In this document: piece after piece, positions 23,201 to 36,400 of the stretch | How positions within the stretch are numbered: the first letter of the stretch is position 1 | Layout: each line of letters starts with the position of its first letter | Source of the DNA: Sciurus carolinensis | Taxonomy: Eukaryota; Chordata; Mammalia; Rodentia; Sciuridae | Length of the DNA: 64,000 nt | Assembly (NCBI RefSeq): GCF_902686445.1 | Contig: NC_062220.1 | Location: 111,772,643-111,836,642 of the forward strand | Reading direction: 5' to 3' | The notes under the pieces: generated by a model | Database searches by the model: none | Told to the model about the DNA's origin: nothing | The model's input: only the letters and a program-made list of their open reading frames with translations | Translations under genes and position numbers: made by a program

Positions 23201-24342
23201 AATTTTATATAAAGTCATTGAAAAGGCTGGTAATCCAAGGACAGAATGCCGAATGTTATAAAATAATGTAAATTGTTATAATTGTATTAAAAAAAATCTC
23301 ACTGAAGAGAGACAATCGCAGGTCTTGACCTAAATTTCTTTGGAAATTAATGGAGTCTGTGTGAATAAAGAAAAAGAAATTGTATATATTAATGTACTCT
23401 AGTTGACAAAATTGCTTCACCTGGGTACAGATTAACACGTCTGAAACTATTCTGTGTGTATACTGGAACTGAGAAATTAAGGAAAGTCATGGAAGATGGT
23501 AGGAGCCACATTTATAACTATTGGGGTTGGAGGTCATAAGTATGTAAGGAGAGGATGTTAAAAAGATCCATGTGGCAATCAGTTAGAGTTGGAGACATTT
23601 GTGTGAACTCATGTTTAACTTTATGTGGCTGCAGATGGTTTGTTACATATAGAAATCTTTGTAGATGCGTCTTTACACATAGATTGAAATACATACATTT
23701 TTCTCTGTTAACTAAGAATTGTTTAGAAGCAAGGACACCCAGTAGCAACATCTAGTAGCGATATTTGGTTTCCTTCCTTCTGTGAAAGCAACCAGATCTC
23801 CTTGGAGAAATGGCTGATTCTAGGACAGGGTTGAAATTTATTCAACCTGGATAAATGTGTTGTGCACACAGATAATCCCAGCAACTTGGTGCTGCAACCT
23901 GCATGGGCACTAATTCAGAAACCTGGAGAGGGGCGATGGGGGATTAGAAAAGAAACAGACCCACATAGAGAGAAAAACAGAGACCAGGTGGTTCATCACA
24001 CCCTGATGGAGCTGTAAGGATCCACAGCTAGCTCAGCAGGTTTATCATATAGGTTTTAACATCGAAAGGATTTTTTGTGAGAAAGTTTTTTCAAAGTACA
24101 CAGGACCAAGGTTGAAGTTCTGGGTAGACAATTTTAATTATCTTTTTTGCACTCATAATTCTTAATCCCCAGCAGCTGGTGTCTGAATTCAGGGTCAAGA
24201 CTGATAGTACCATGGCAAACACGGAACATCCTTTGAACAGGGCATCACCATAGCAACTGGTCAGTCTCACTCATGCCTTTGCACCAGGAGTTCCCAGCTG
24301 AGGCGCGCTCCTGTCACTAATCAGACGTCATAATTCAAATGA
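23200..24342. other. No gene recognised
   Basis: Possible L1M remnants continue to about 23460. The rest is unassigned. Confidence 0.45.
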
Positions 24343-24499
24343 CCGGGCAGGACAACTTGGGAGACCGAGGCAGGAGGATCACAGATTTGAAACCAACCTG
24401 GACAACTGAGACCTAATCTAAAAATAAAAAATAAACAAAGGGCTGGGATGTCATTGAGCTGTAAAATGCCCCCAGTTTAATATCCAGTACAAAAAAAAA
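24343..24499 (+). mobile_element. Dimeric B1/ID SINE, decayed
   Basis: GGGAGACCGAGGCAGGAGGATC, then GACCTAATCTAAAAATAAAA, then GGGCTGGGATGTCATTGAGC and CCAGTTTAATATCCAGTAC, ending in a short A-run. The first about 30 bp of the B1 half are missing. Confidence 0.75.
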
Positions 24500-24571
24500 G
24501 GAAGGAAGAAAGGGAAGAAGGAAGGAGAGAAGGGAGGGAAGGAGGGAGGGAGGGAGGGAGGAAGGAGATAA
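24491..24571 (+). repeat. Purine-rich GGAA/GGGA tract
   Basis: About 80 bp of A/G-only sequence built from GGAA, GAAGG and GGGA units. It begins at the A-tail of the SINE and probably expanded from it. Confidence 0.9.
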
Positions 24572-25250
24572 TCTTGAAAACCTGAGGTATTTTATAATGC
24601 TGGAATGCAAGGAAGAGATTAAAAAATATCCACAATGATGGGAGACAGAGTCCACCTGGAAACTCCAAATGCTCAAACCTGGAGCAATTTGTTAAACAAA
24701 ATAATTAAAATGATGTTGTTATATCCAGGAGTCCAAACTCATTTAAATAAATGATTAAATAAATACATAAGTGGGAGAGAATAAATAGACCTCTGCATAA
24801 AAATGTTAAAATAATTAATGTAGATTCTCCATCTCAAGGAAGTGTAGCATAACTGGGTACCATGTTGTATGTACATAGTGACTTTCTCTCACTGATTATA
24901 TTTTACAAAGTTGGAAAAATATTTCAGCAAACAAATTGGAAATATGCTGATGTATGAAATATGCTAACAGCTGATGTAAATTAACATCACCAGTGGTAAG
25001 TCATATGATCAGTGTATTATCCTTGATACAATGTGATTAATGGCACTTTATCTCCATGATCTTCCTTCCCCCAAAACATGACCCCAATCTAATCATGAGA
25101 CAAATATTAAATAAGTCCAAAAGAGACGCATTCTAAAAAATGCCTGACCTGAACCTCCAATATTGTCAAGATCATCAGTAACAAGAATGTCCTAAGAAAT
25201 TCATGACCAAGCAGAACTTAAGAAATGTGTCTATTAAGGCAGTGTGTCAT

Positions 25251-25710
25251 TGAAGCCAGAAATGGGGACAGGCATCTGCCTGTGGAAGTTGGAGACTGTC
25301 CCTGGGAGAATGGAATGTCAAGGATCTCTGAAGCCCATTGATTACCAAATTTACCTGCCTTATCAAAGACTACAGACAAGGAGCTTCTAATTAATGCCCC
25401 CTGGGCCCTTGCCTGGCTGAATCACTTTGGCCCTCCCCATGCCCATTCGCTTCTCAGTTTGTGCATCTCACCTGCAAAACCAGGCCAAGACACTTAGGCA
25501 GGAAGGAGAGATAAGAGGGGAGAGAACTGGAGAAAAAAAGAGACCTTAACCTATAAAAGATGTAGGGCGTGCTCACTTCTTGGGAGAAGTCTGTATTATT
25601 ACTACTTTTAAATAAAATCTGCTTAATATGCTTGCTTTGGCGTGCTTCTCTAGTGTTCAAACTTCAACATTAGAGGGAGCAGAACTCATCCCCGGTAAAT
25701 GGCGGTATCA
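25251..25710 (+). mobile_element. Probable endogenous retrovirus solo LTR
   Basis: Promoter-like order: TATAAAA at 25552-25558, AATAAA at 25611-25616, then about 95 bp of possible U5. The proposed ends are TGAAGCC and GGTATCA, which are near inverted repeats, with a 4-bp duplication TCAT (25247-25250 and 25711-25714). The region also has more C/G than its surroundings. The family was not recognised and the exact ends are inference. Confidence 0.5.
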
Positions 25711-25714
25711 TCAT

Positions 25715-27492
25715 GATGGGCTGGAGCAAAAAATATATATATTTGATAAAACTGCATTAATCTGAATAAAATATGGGTGTTAACATTGAATCAATATTGG
25801 TTCTTAATGGCAATAAATGCATCTTATTAATATAAAATGCTCACATGAGGGGAAACAAGTGTTGGTTATGTTGATGTTCTCTGTACCATCTTCACAATTT
25901 TTCTAAAAATCTAAAACCAATTTAAAACAAATTTTTATTTAAAAAACATGTATTCCTAAAGTAAAGTTTCCTTCACTACATTGTTAAGCCTATATTTAAG
26001 AAAAGATTACATTTCAGTAATTTAAAACATCACACATTCTACAACTATTTATTAAGTACTAATATGAAAATACTGGGATAGGCACTTGATGAAAATACAT
26101 GAATAACATACAGTTCTTTTCTTACTTGCCTTCTAGTGAAGATAAGAAGTAAATGTATTATTCAAGTAGAATGTTAGACAAGAAGAGCAGTGTAATTTAA
26201 TTAAATGGAAAAAAAAACCATTTTATGATAAGATAAATTTAAAATGCTTCCTAGATAATGGATAATTTACATCTTGAAATCTTAGTACTCTTTTAAATGA
26301 CAGAGTATGAAATAAATGGACTCTTGGATGGTATGAAAATATTCATTTTTTCATTTAGTCATTGCTTAAAAACTATTTAGTTACTTTACAATTAACTCAA
26401 GACCAAATTTCACTCTTCCAATCTATATGTAGCAACTCCCTTCACTTCCTAGAATCTGTTTTGGCTCTGATTGACTTGCTCCAATTAGAAAAATTCAGTG
26501 AGGAGGATTCACTGTAACTTCCAAGTCAGATCCTTAGGATATCTTCATGTTCCATCTTCATTTCTTGGAATATCCCTTTTTGGATACCAATGACAAAATA
26601 AGATGCCTAAGCAACATATCTTGTTCAAAAGCAGGAAAATCACAACCTTAGTTGAAATTCCTCCAAGTAGAGAGCCAGCATCCATCACCTGTAATGAGAT
26701 ATGAGTCATCCATCCTAGATATGATAAAACCAGGCACCACCTATAGCTTGCACCTGGTGCTCTGGCAATGATGGGAGCAGTCTGGTAATAGTGGGAGCAG
26801 CTGTGAAAATTTCTACATAAAGAAATTTAAATAATATGTAGTCAGTCAATCCACAGAATTAGGAGAGTTGTTAAATGTCTTGAACCATTAAGGCTGAGAT
26901 CTTTTGTTGTTTCACAATGGATTTTTGAAACAGAAAGTCTGACTTGTAAAGTTGACTTTGGGACCAGACAGAAGTCTGGGTCCCAAAGGGGTAAAAACAG
27001 GCTATGTTTGACATTCAGAAAAGCAGTAAGAAGTTTGCTCAGAAAATTGCTATTTAAGTGTAGAATCAGAATTCCAACTTATATACCCTATAACTCATAG
27101 TTAAATGCTACTTTCAATAAGAAAAAAATGTATAAAATGAACTTGTGGATCTGAATAAGGAAATTTGCATGCAGAATATTAGAGGTTCCAACTGACTTCC
27201 CTTAACTGACTTTGAAAAATTGCAGAACCAAGAAAAAATGAATTTAAAAGCAATTGTATGTTTCTAAGCAGAATTTAGAGAATTTCCAACCCAAGACTTG
27301 CTGAGTTGAAAATAAAACAGTCATTCACCTCTAGATTCTCCAGCTAACCAAAACTTTGCAATGTAAGAAATGGCTCCAGGACAAAGGTCAAATCCAAGGA
27401 GTTACAAGTGCAGTGATCAAGTCAGAGATACGGTTGTAGGACTCTTGGTTAAGACCTCAGAGACCTACACTACCAGAGTTGGTGCTTACCCT
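25715..27492. other. No gene recognised
   Basis: AT-rich sequence. 26440-26750 has the feel of an old repeat but no match could be supported. Confidence 0.45.
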
Positions 27493-27570
27493 GCAGATGT
27501 AGTTTAGGGGTATGATGCTGCCTAATTTGTGCAAGGCCCAGGGTTTGATCCATGGCACTGAAAAAAAAAA
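27493..27570 (+). mobile_element. ID SINE (monomer)
   Basis: GCAGATGTAGTTTAGGGGTA, GTGCAAGGCCCAGGGTTTG and ATCCATGGCACTG plus an A10 tail match the tRNA-Ala-derived ID core (A box and B box both present). It resembles a tRNA gene but has the ID tail and no acceptor stem. Confidence 0.8.
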
Positions 27571-28087
27571 TGGAGGGAAAGGAAAAGGACCTTGGGTGGC
27601 CTCTCCACCAGACAAAGGGGATCCTGAGAAAGTTGTAACATTGTCTTGCAATACCAGGAAATGTTTTTGAAGGTAGAGGGGAGCCTATCTAGTAAGAAGC
27701 GTGGATATTACCTTAATACAGTAGATTATAACTTCATACATAAAATTTAAAAATTATTAAAAGGAGTACTTCAACCAAAGTGATAAGAGCAGTTCAGATG
27801 AAACGACGAAAAGCAGAAAAGACTGAAAAGCAGTTCAGTTCAAAGATGAAGTTTTGAGCATCCAAACTTCTGTAGTAAGAGAGAAAGCTTAGAAAATCAC
27901 TCAGGACTCTGATGGTAGAGTCTTGGAGAACAGATTCTTATTAAACAGGATTGCTTCCTACTCCAGGAACACTCTTCATCCATGGAACAGGAAGAATTAG
28001 CATCATGTGTTCAGCAGGATTCAAACACTTCAGCCCAGGTTCTGTTATATGTTTCCCATGCTTCCTGCTGCATTAGATCACTAGATT

Positions 28088-28350
28088 TTTCATAACAAAA
28101 TGCCACAGATCAGGTACCACAGAAAGTCATTTTCTCAGGGAGGCTGGAAATCCAAGATCAAGATTGGACATGGGAGGTTTCTTCTGAGACCACTCCTCCT
28201 GGCTGATAGACCACATCTGGGTCCTTTCTTCTGTGTGCGCACGCTTGGGGTCTCTTTTTCGTCAGACATGTTTGATGAGGGCACCATTCTGTCAGCCTCA
28301 ATTTAACGTAGTCATCTTTAAAGAAGTGATTCGGACCTGTTCCTTTTAGA
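28088..28350 (-). mobile_element. MaLR/MLT1-type LTR fragment (antisense)
   Basis: TTCATAACAAAATGCCACAG, AGGCTGGAAATCCAAGATC and TCTTCTGAGACCACTCCTC are the reverse complement of the 3' part of MLT1-type LTRs, and GAGGGCACCATTCTGTCAG continues it. The reverse-strand open frame of 167 codons that covers this region is a chance reading. Confidence 0.65.
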
Positions 28351-28888
28351 ACAGGAATGTCTATTGTGGTGATCCTGTTTCTATCAACCATTTCATAGTG
28401 ACAAAGAAGCAACAGGGAGGGAGAAAACATCTCTGATCCTGAAAAAGATGTGAATGCAGAACTTCTTCGGCAATTGTACCTGTTTTGGATGATAAAAGGG
28501 GAAAAAAAAACATATTTCCATATCCAAAACATTTGATGAATAGCCAAATGACGAGATCCAGAAAGTACTAGAGAAAGATTCCTCTGTCCTTGTGCATCAC
28601 TGTCACAGCAAGCAATGCATTCACTACCCAGGGATTCAAGACCTGTCATCAGAGTTTCCATTACGTAGGCATGATTGATTAAAAATCAGTGACCAATGGT
28701 CATAAACTCACTCTCCAGTCCCTGTCTGGAGGTATGGGATTGGAGCTGAAAGTTTCTACCCTCTAAGAGAACCTTGATCTTTCTGGTGACCAGTTCCCAT
28801 CCTGAAGCTCTGTAGGGAACCCAGTTGCCAGCCATCTCATTAATTCATATCTCATTAGCATACATATATATTTACATATACCTGCCTC

Positions 28889-28926
28889 TAAGAAGATGTT
28901 CATATATATATATGAACATCTTCTTA
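28889..28926. repeat. Perfect 38-bp palindrome
   Basis: TAAGAAGATGTTC, then an alternating (AT)6 core, then GAACATCTTCTTA. The arms are fully complementary with no mismatch and no spacer. A GT/AT-rich microsatellite follows at 28927-28945. Confidence 0.95.
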
Positions 28927-29149
28927 TGTGTGTGTGTGTATATAATCTGTCATAGATAATAAAATCTGTACCTTAAACCTGAACATGATGGCATATTGGA
29001 TGAGATTGCAGAGAATTTTTAAAAGGGGTAAATGTATTTTGTCTGTGGGAGAATAATTCTGACCATAAGTCTGACTCTGGGGATTAAGGATGACTGCAAA
29101 GTCACTGACATTATTCCTACTGAGAGGCGAGCTTATTTCCACTTCTTTC

Positions 29150-29510
29150 AATCATGGTTGGCTCTATAACTTGTTTGGACTAATTGAATAAGACATCAAT
29201 AATCCCATGTATCTTTTGTGATATCTGTCTCTGGAACTAGAGATGTTCCTTCTAGAAACCCAGTGGCAATGCTGAGACAGCTGAGTCTTGTGGAGATGTG
29301 ATGAGGGAATAGAAGTGTTTCAGCTGATGGACCCAGCTTGAGTGCTTCCTGGAGGCTTAGTGTCAACTGTCAGCTATATGAATGAGCCACCTGCCTATTT
29401 TCAGCCAAGTCAAGCTTTCTGATGACTGCAGCTCCCACCAACACAGACATCTACCTGAGCCTGGTCAACCCACAAAACAGCAATCAATTATTGAAACTCT
29501 CTTTGTGTAT
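29150..29510 (+). mobile_element. Possible ancient LTR or other old repeat
   Basis: GGTTGGCTCTATAACTTG, CAGTCAACTG-like runs, GATGACTGCAGCTCCCACC and GGTCAACCCACAAAACAGCAA resemble an old mammalian LTR 3' region. The family is not certain and no target-site duplication was identified. Confidence 0.35.
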
Positions 29511-31812
29511 ATAATAAGTTGGGGAAATTTTTTAAATGTAAAATAGTAACTTCAAAAGATTTTTAGGGGATATGAAACATTGAAACATTTTTTAGGTACA
29601 GAAAAAATAGGTGTTTGGGGGGAACTGTTTTAGACATGCTCTCTAAATTTGAATTATTTTTATTTTAAAAATAATGATTCTGACTTTGGACCTGTTAAAT
29701 TCATCGCAACTATTATGTATCAAAGTGGTATTTCTAATGAGCTGTTGTATATGCAAGAATGGAATTTAGTAGATTCCCAACTGGAAATAACAATGTTGAG
29801 GAAATCTGCCTATAGAAGATATTTAAAGTAACATGATAAATCCTTATTACATTGAATGCGAATTCTGAGGGAGAATAGAGGAGATAGCAGCATGACAATG
29901 CAAAGAGAATTTAAAAGCAGTAATGTGAAAGTGCACGGGAGAATCTGGAACAGTGAATAAATTATCTAATATAACTGGAACAGAGCAAGGCCAATGAGCA
30001 GAGAAATACCATATGTCCTGCACACGTAAGGCAAAAGGTACAACATATATTTCTTTTTTGCCTTAAACTCCAATAAATCTAGTAGATTTGGCAAGTCCTA
30101 AAATATAAGAAACATGTTTCCCTGCAAACGAACAAGTTATAAAAAAGAAGAATGGCAGCAGAGAAAATGTTCTCCTGGGGCAATTGGAGGTCAATACAGG
30201 GAGGAGCTGAGACTAAGAAGAGGCAGGAATAATTTCTGTTGTTAATAATGTTAGGTAAATTTAATTGGCTATAGTGGTCTGTTCTTCATTCATTGAAGGC
30301 CTTCTGTATCTCAACATCTTTCCAAGAAAGATTAAATTGTATGTACTTGTTTACTATAATATGTGATATTCAATATGGTATAATATTCTATGACATGCTA
30401 AAATTCATATTTTAAAAACTAATGAATAGAAAATTAGGTGTTTTCCTCTCTAATAAGAAATGGGATTTTTGTTTGAAATTGAGATTATTATAACATCATA
30501 TAATATAGCATTATGTACAATTTAATCTCTTTCTTGGAAAGACATTGAGATATGAATGTTGTATGAAATAAGGTAACTCAGCACAGTTTATTTACTTACC
30601 ATTATTGACAACAAAGATTTGATTCTACTCATATGAGAGATCTCGTATGAGTAGAAGAAGAAGGGAATACAGTAGTAGTTATTAGGGTCTAAGGATGTGG
30701 TACATGAAAAGTTACTGGTCAATAAGTCTAATACTTCAACCATCCCAAATGAAAAAGTTCTAGAGATTCGCTGGATAACATAGCACCTATAATTAACAAT
30801 GCATTATTGCATAGTTCAAAATATTTTATTTTTTTTTCAACAAAAAATGGAAAACTAGAAAGTAGAGGAGTAAAGAGAGGGAAAAAATGGAAAGAAGAGG
30901 ATGCAGGGCAATTTTGGGAGGTCCTGGATATGTCTAAGGCCTTGATCATGGTGATTACAAAATAGGTGCTTTCATATGTACAAGTTCATCAAATTGTGCA
31001 CATTAAATATGTGAAGCTCTTTGTATGTTATTATACCTCAATAAAGATAACAAAAATAAAAATTAAATAAAATTCACAGTATTTTCAAAAGTGTCTAATT
31101 ATTTATTACTGAAAGAATGAAGAAAAGTTATATCAACTCTTCAAGAATTCAAACTTACTTTTACAATTCTTGGTTCTTTATCACACAGTCTCATCATATC
31201 CACCTCACCCTCATTTGCATCACTTTATACAAACTAAAGAAAACTATCTGCTCTCTCTTTTACATTGCCTACCTCTGGGTCTATGTCTTCTCTACATACC
31301 TCTTCTCGGATTCACTTATGTTAAAAATCTGAACTCTTGAGGCCTATATAAAATCCCATTGCCTGTTCAAACAGTATCAAAAACACTAAATGCATTATTC
31401 TGTTTCTCTGAGAGCACCTTAGTATTTAAATATATGATCTTTATATATAAAAATAGAAATTATAATGTGGGAAAGATTTTAATAATATTAACAAAAGAAA
31501 ATACTGGAAATGTGAAATGATATAATGAAAATGTCAAAATTCTACTGCAGGATGATGTTCCTTCAATGGATAATATAGTCCAGTCTGGCTGGACAGGAGG
31601 GGAGTGTGAAATAATTGGATCAGTATAAAAAGGCAAATGGGGCAGGCACTCATTTGCTGATATGCCACATAAAAAAACTGGGTTTCATTTAAGATCAATG
31701 GAATAGCATTGAAAACATTTAAGACTTGAGTTGGATAATTAAAAATTCACTTATGGCAGAACATTCTTTTAGATGGCAATAAAGTAAAATGTATGAGTAA
31801 AGATTAGATCTG
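29511..31812. other. No gene recognised
   Basis: AT-rich sequence with the inverted repeat at 30623-30656. Short reverse-strand frames are unsupported. Confidence 0.5.
30623..30656. repeat. 34-bp near-perfect inverted repeat
   Basis: 11-bp perfect outer arms TTCTACTCATA and TATGAGTAGAA flank a 12-bp core, TGAGAGATCTCG, that is itself mostly self-complementary (4 of 6 pairs). Confidence 0.9.
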
Positions 31813-31829
31813 AAGAGAGGTCTGCTAGA

Positions 31830-33465
31830 CTTAGTATTATCAAAATGGCCATACTTCCAAAGGTGCTATACAGATTTAACACAATTCCAATTAAAATCCC
31901 AATGACGTTCCTCATAGAAAAAGAGAAAACAATTATGAGATTCATCTGGAAGACCCAGAATAGACAAAACAATTAAGCACAGGAAGAGTGATGCAGGAGA
32001 TATCACAATACCAGACCTTAAACTCTACTATAGAGCAATAGTAACAAAAACAGCATGGTATTGGCACCAAAATAGACAGGTAGATCAATGGTACAGGATA
32101 GAAGACACAGAGACAAACCCATATAAGTACAGTTATTTCATACTAGATAAAGGAGCCAAAAACATACAATGAAGAAAAGATAGTCTCTTCAAAAAATGGT
32201 GCTGGCAAAACTGGAAATCTATATGCAGTAAAATAAAATTAAACCCCTATTTCCCACCCTGTACAAAACTCAACTCCAAATGCATCAAGGATCTAGGTAT
32301 TAGACCTGAGACCCTTCACCAAATAGAAGAAAAATAGGCCTGAATCTTCATCATGTTGGCTTAGGACCAGACTTCCTTAACAAGACCCCCAGAGTGCGAG
32401 AAATAGAAGCAAGAATCAATAAATGGGATGGATTTGAACTAAAAAGCTTTTTCTCAGGAAAGGAAACAATAATGTGAAAAGAGAACCTACAGAGTGGGAG
32501 AATATCTTTTCCACACACACTTCAGATAGATCACTAATCTCCAAAATTTATAAAGAACTTAAAAAACTTTACACCAAAAATACAAAGAACCCAATCAATA
32601 AATGGTCTAAGGAACTGGGCAGACACTCACAGAAGATATATAGGTGATCAACAAATATATGAAAAAGTGCTCATTATCTCTAGTAATTAGAGAAATGCAA
32701 ATTCAAACCACCCTAAGATTTCATCCAGCTTCAATTAGAATGGCTATTATCAAGAACACAAACAATAATAAGTGTTGGTGTGAATGTGGGGGAAAAAGCA
32801 CACTCATACACTGCTGGTGGAGTTGCAAATTTGTGCATTCACTCTGGAAAGCAGTATGGAGATTCCTCAGAAAACGTGGAATGGACCTACCATTTGACCC
32901 AGCTATCCCACTCCTTGGCCTATACCCAAAGGACTTAAAATCAGCATTCTACGGTGATGCAGCCACATCAATGTTCATAACTGCTCAATTCACAATAGCT
33001 AAATTGTGGAATCAACCTAGATGTTCTTCAATTGATGAATGGATAAAGAAACTGATATATATACACAATGGAATATTACTCAGTCATAAAGAAGAATAAA
33101 ATTATGGCATTTGCTGGTAAATGGATGGAATTGGAGAATATCATGCTAAGTGAAATAGGCCAAGCCCAAAAAATCAAAAGCCAAATGTTTTCTCTGAGAA
33201 GTGGATGATGATACATAATGTGGGGGAGGTGGCATGGGGAGGGCAAGAGAAAAATGAAGGAACTTTGGATGGCGTAGAGGAATATGGGGCAGGAGGAGGT
33301 GGGGGAAGGAAAGACAATAGACTAAGACAGACATTATTACCCTGTGTTCATGTGTGATTACATGAATAGTGTGAATCTACATTGCGTACAACCATAGAAA
33401 TGAAAAGTTGTACCCCATTTGGATACAATGAATCAAAATACAGTCTGAAAAATAAAAATTAAAAA
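31830..33465 (+). mobile_element. 5'-truncated L1 (ORF2 C-terminal third and 3' UTR) with target-site duplication
   Basis: Begins inside ORF2 at CTTAGTATTATCAAAATGGC and ends in an A-rich tail. It is bounded by a perfect 17-bp direct repeat, AAGAGAGGTCTGCTAGA (31813-31829 and 33466-33482). ORF2 is broken by point stops and small deletions in its first half. A 151-codon frame survives at 32644-33099 and includes the C-x3-C-x7-H-x4-C motif (CWCEC...HCWWSC). The A-rich end of the duplication may belong partly to the tail. Confidence 0.92.
32644..33099 (+). pseudogene. L1 ORF2 C-terminal remnant
   Basis: 151 codons of the ORF2 C-terminal segment, following the reverse-transcriptase domain. Visible are [18 protein letters not shown], the Cys/His motif [36 protein letters not shown] and FITAQFTIAKLWNQPRC. 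The catalytic domains lie upstream and are truncated away, so this cannot act in retrotransposition. The apparent start codon is only the first Met after a stop in decayed ORF2. Confidence 0.9.
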
Positions 33466-33482
33466 AAGAGAGGTCTGCTAGA

Positions 33483-36400
33483 TGGTTATTGAAATATATT
33501 GATGGTATTTAACAATGCTTTGAATAATCAGTTTAACTATTGTGATATTTTCTGAAATAATATAAACTTAGCAGGGGCAGTGATGTTGGAGAAGAGGATG
33601 AGGTTTCATCAATCAAATTTAATGTAATTTAAATTAATCCGTGTACATAGGTGGATATATGATTCTAGATTCTGAATACTATTTGGGCATCCCACAGTGA
33701 GTAGGCTTTCTGTCAGCATAAGTTGACTAACTTTATGAAAAAGTAATTGGCTTATGATTGGGAACAGAGGCCCTGGATTAGATATACATGCTCACAAAAC
33801 TGTGTAATGTGAAATGAGAAGAAGTCTCCTGACAGAGGCACGAAGAGGTACAAATGTTAAGGATGAGGTGGAAAGGGAAATGCAGAAAGAGAAAGAGACC
33901 AGCCTGTGTTGTAGGAGTCACTCATTGAAGGTAAGGAAAGACAATGCCTTAAAGATTCAATGGCTCAGGCTGGGGAGAGTTGCAGAGAAACCAACCATTG
34001 TGAGATCTTAAGTTATTTTTATTGATTTAAAGACATCAATGTAGTCAAAGTTTTTTTAAAAAATCTTTCCATTGAGAGGTGGAAGGTGTGAACTGAAGAA
34101 TGGCTGAGTCATTTTCAACAAGGAATGGTGAGAAGCTGGAACTGATGTTGTTATCCATTGAAGTTATTTTGGTTGAATTTTAAATGGGAGAATATGATAC
34201 AGGTTTAATTAATAATGGGAAATTTTTGAAAAGAATTAAATTCACAGAGGGATAGGGAATAGGGTTGGTCATGAGATGGCAGTGGTTTTGGAGTCTACAC
34301 TGCAGCCTGGAGGCTTGGTCTTACATCAGAACTTTAATTTTAGCTTCGCTTTATGTCTTAGTCCCCATCCTGAGAATTTATCCAGAACTCCTATATATAA
34401 CTAACATATTCCCATAGTTTTGAGTTTATTCTTCACAGTTTTGCCTGGATTTCATTGTCATTATATTTATTTATGATTTGTGAAATGTAGTTTAAAAAGT
34501 GAGCCCTCCTGCCTCAGTCCAGTTTCCTCTTTCCCTCACATTGAGGCATTTTTCACAGAAGGACACATCCAATAGTGGAGCAGTATCAACTATTGTTACC
34601 AGAAGAAAGATACAATTAAAGAATAAACATTTATTACAGGATTACGCAATTTTCCTATTGTGTTTGTAAAGATTAAAGTGTTAGAATTACTTATTTTTAC
34701 AAATCCCCCTGCAATTTTATCAGCTAATTCACAAATCAAAGCAAAGTGATAAAAAGACAGATTATTTGAGTCCATATATTTTCTTGAAATTCTGTGCAGT
34801 GATAAATTATTTAGTTTCTAGAAGACATGTTCTGCAAGAAATGGAGACCAACGTGTTGCCTGGAGGAAACATGATGTTGAAAACAGGTTGTGAAATTTGG
34901 CATTTAATAGATATTCTACTCCTTGGTTTATCTTTGTCCACTTGTTAACTTGATTGTCAGCTTTCCCATTTGACAACTAGGTCTATTAAATCATCTGATT
35001 CACAAGCAGATTGAGAGAGATAAATGAGATAACTGGGTATTATCTGTCTCTGAATAAGCATTGAAAATGAAACACACCCATTATAAAATGAAGTTCACAT
35101 ATAGACTAAAAAAATTTTCAGCTCATCACTGATAAACCTGAGTTTTGTGGTTAAAATATAAAAACGTTAAGCATAGATGAGATGGATATGAGCAAATCTC
35201 AGTAGTGTCTTAGGATTTATTATTTATGGCAGTGTCAGGAGATGATCAAAACCAACCACAGGATACAATTAAATTTCACGAGACTAGCATGCACTTGAAA
35301 TTTCTTAAAAGAAGTCAAGCAAAGGAAATGTGTTCCATATGAATTGGAATTTTTATAAAAGTGAAAGCATGAAGTGCCATCTAGTTGTCTTGCTTGCACT
35401 TGGCCTCACAATTACTGCTCCATTTTCTAAGTAGGTGCTAGATAGAGCTGACAGGAGCTGTGTCTTTAGTTCAGCCTGTATTCACTCACTGTTATAACTG
35501 TAGACAGTGTCATCATTATGTAATGGATAGAACCCTACTTTGGAGACTGACAGTTTTCTCCTTCCTCAGTTATTAAAAGTCAAAATTTCTCTGCTCTCTT
35601 TTTAGTCACCTATCTGTAAGCTACTTAATGATAAAGTTTATTGAATCATTAGTAACAACAATGGATGGTATGCACGTTAGACTTGATGCCTTTCTTTCAC
35701 TTCTTGTTACTAACATTAGTGGAATTTGACAGTAGATTCAATTCTGTGCAGTTTCTTTCACAAAGCCATGCCTTAAGATATAATTAGGAACTTGGCAATA
35801 GTACCATGATAAGTGTTCGTTATTCTGAAATGATCTTTTTCCCCTACATCAATAAGCTTTATGCTGCATCTAAAGGCAGTCATTCAAAATTCCTTAATGA
35901 TGGTGATTGCAGCATTTTGCTGACTATTCTGCAGTCACTATAGCTCTAAGAGCTGACAATTAACTTCAAAGAAACTAAATTCATGTCACAGTCTACACTG
36001 AGCATACTCCACACGCTGTCTAAACTGCATATGGGCAATTCAAACCTGAAAGATTACTCTGCATTTTGCTGTGTTGGCAGCAGTTCTAATAAACAAGAAA
36101 CTCAAATATCAAATAAGAAAATCAGATTTGACAATGTCTGGTGGAATGACATGTGGAAAGGTATCCAGGATCCAAGAAGAACCAAAGGGAAAAGAAATCA
36201 TAAAGAACAACTTCTGTGAATGCTGATGACAGAGGGGGAGAACACAAGAGCCCATACACTGAGTAGATGTTTTTAACAGATTATAATATCCTACTTCTGA
36301 TCTTCGTTTCTATTCTGGTAAAATGCACTATGACAATAATCATTCAATATAGTACAACAAACTATTTCAGAAGACAATGTCAAAACTATCTATGATACCT

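Noticed and set aside
27493..27570. tRNA gene
   Set aside because: A and B box-like sequence comes from the ID SINE core; there is no tRNA acceptor stem and an A-tail follows.
28158..28661. 167-codon open frame on the minus strand
   Set aside because: Its downstream-coordinate part overlaps an antisense MLT1-type LTR, the protein has no recognisable domain, and no splice or codon signal supports it.
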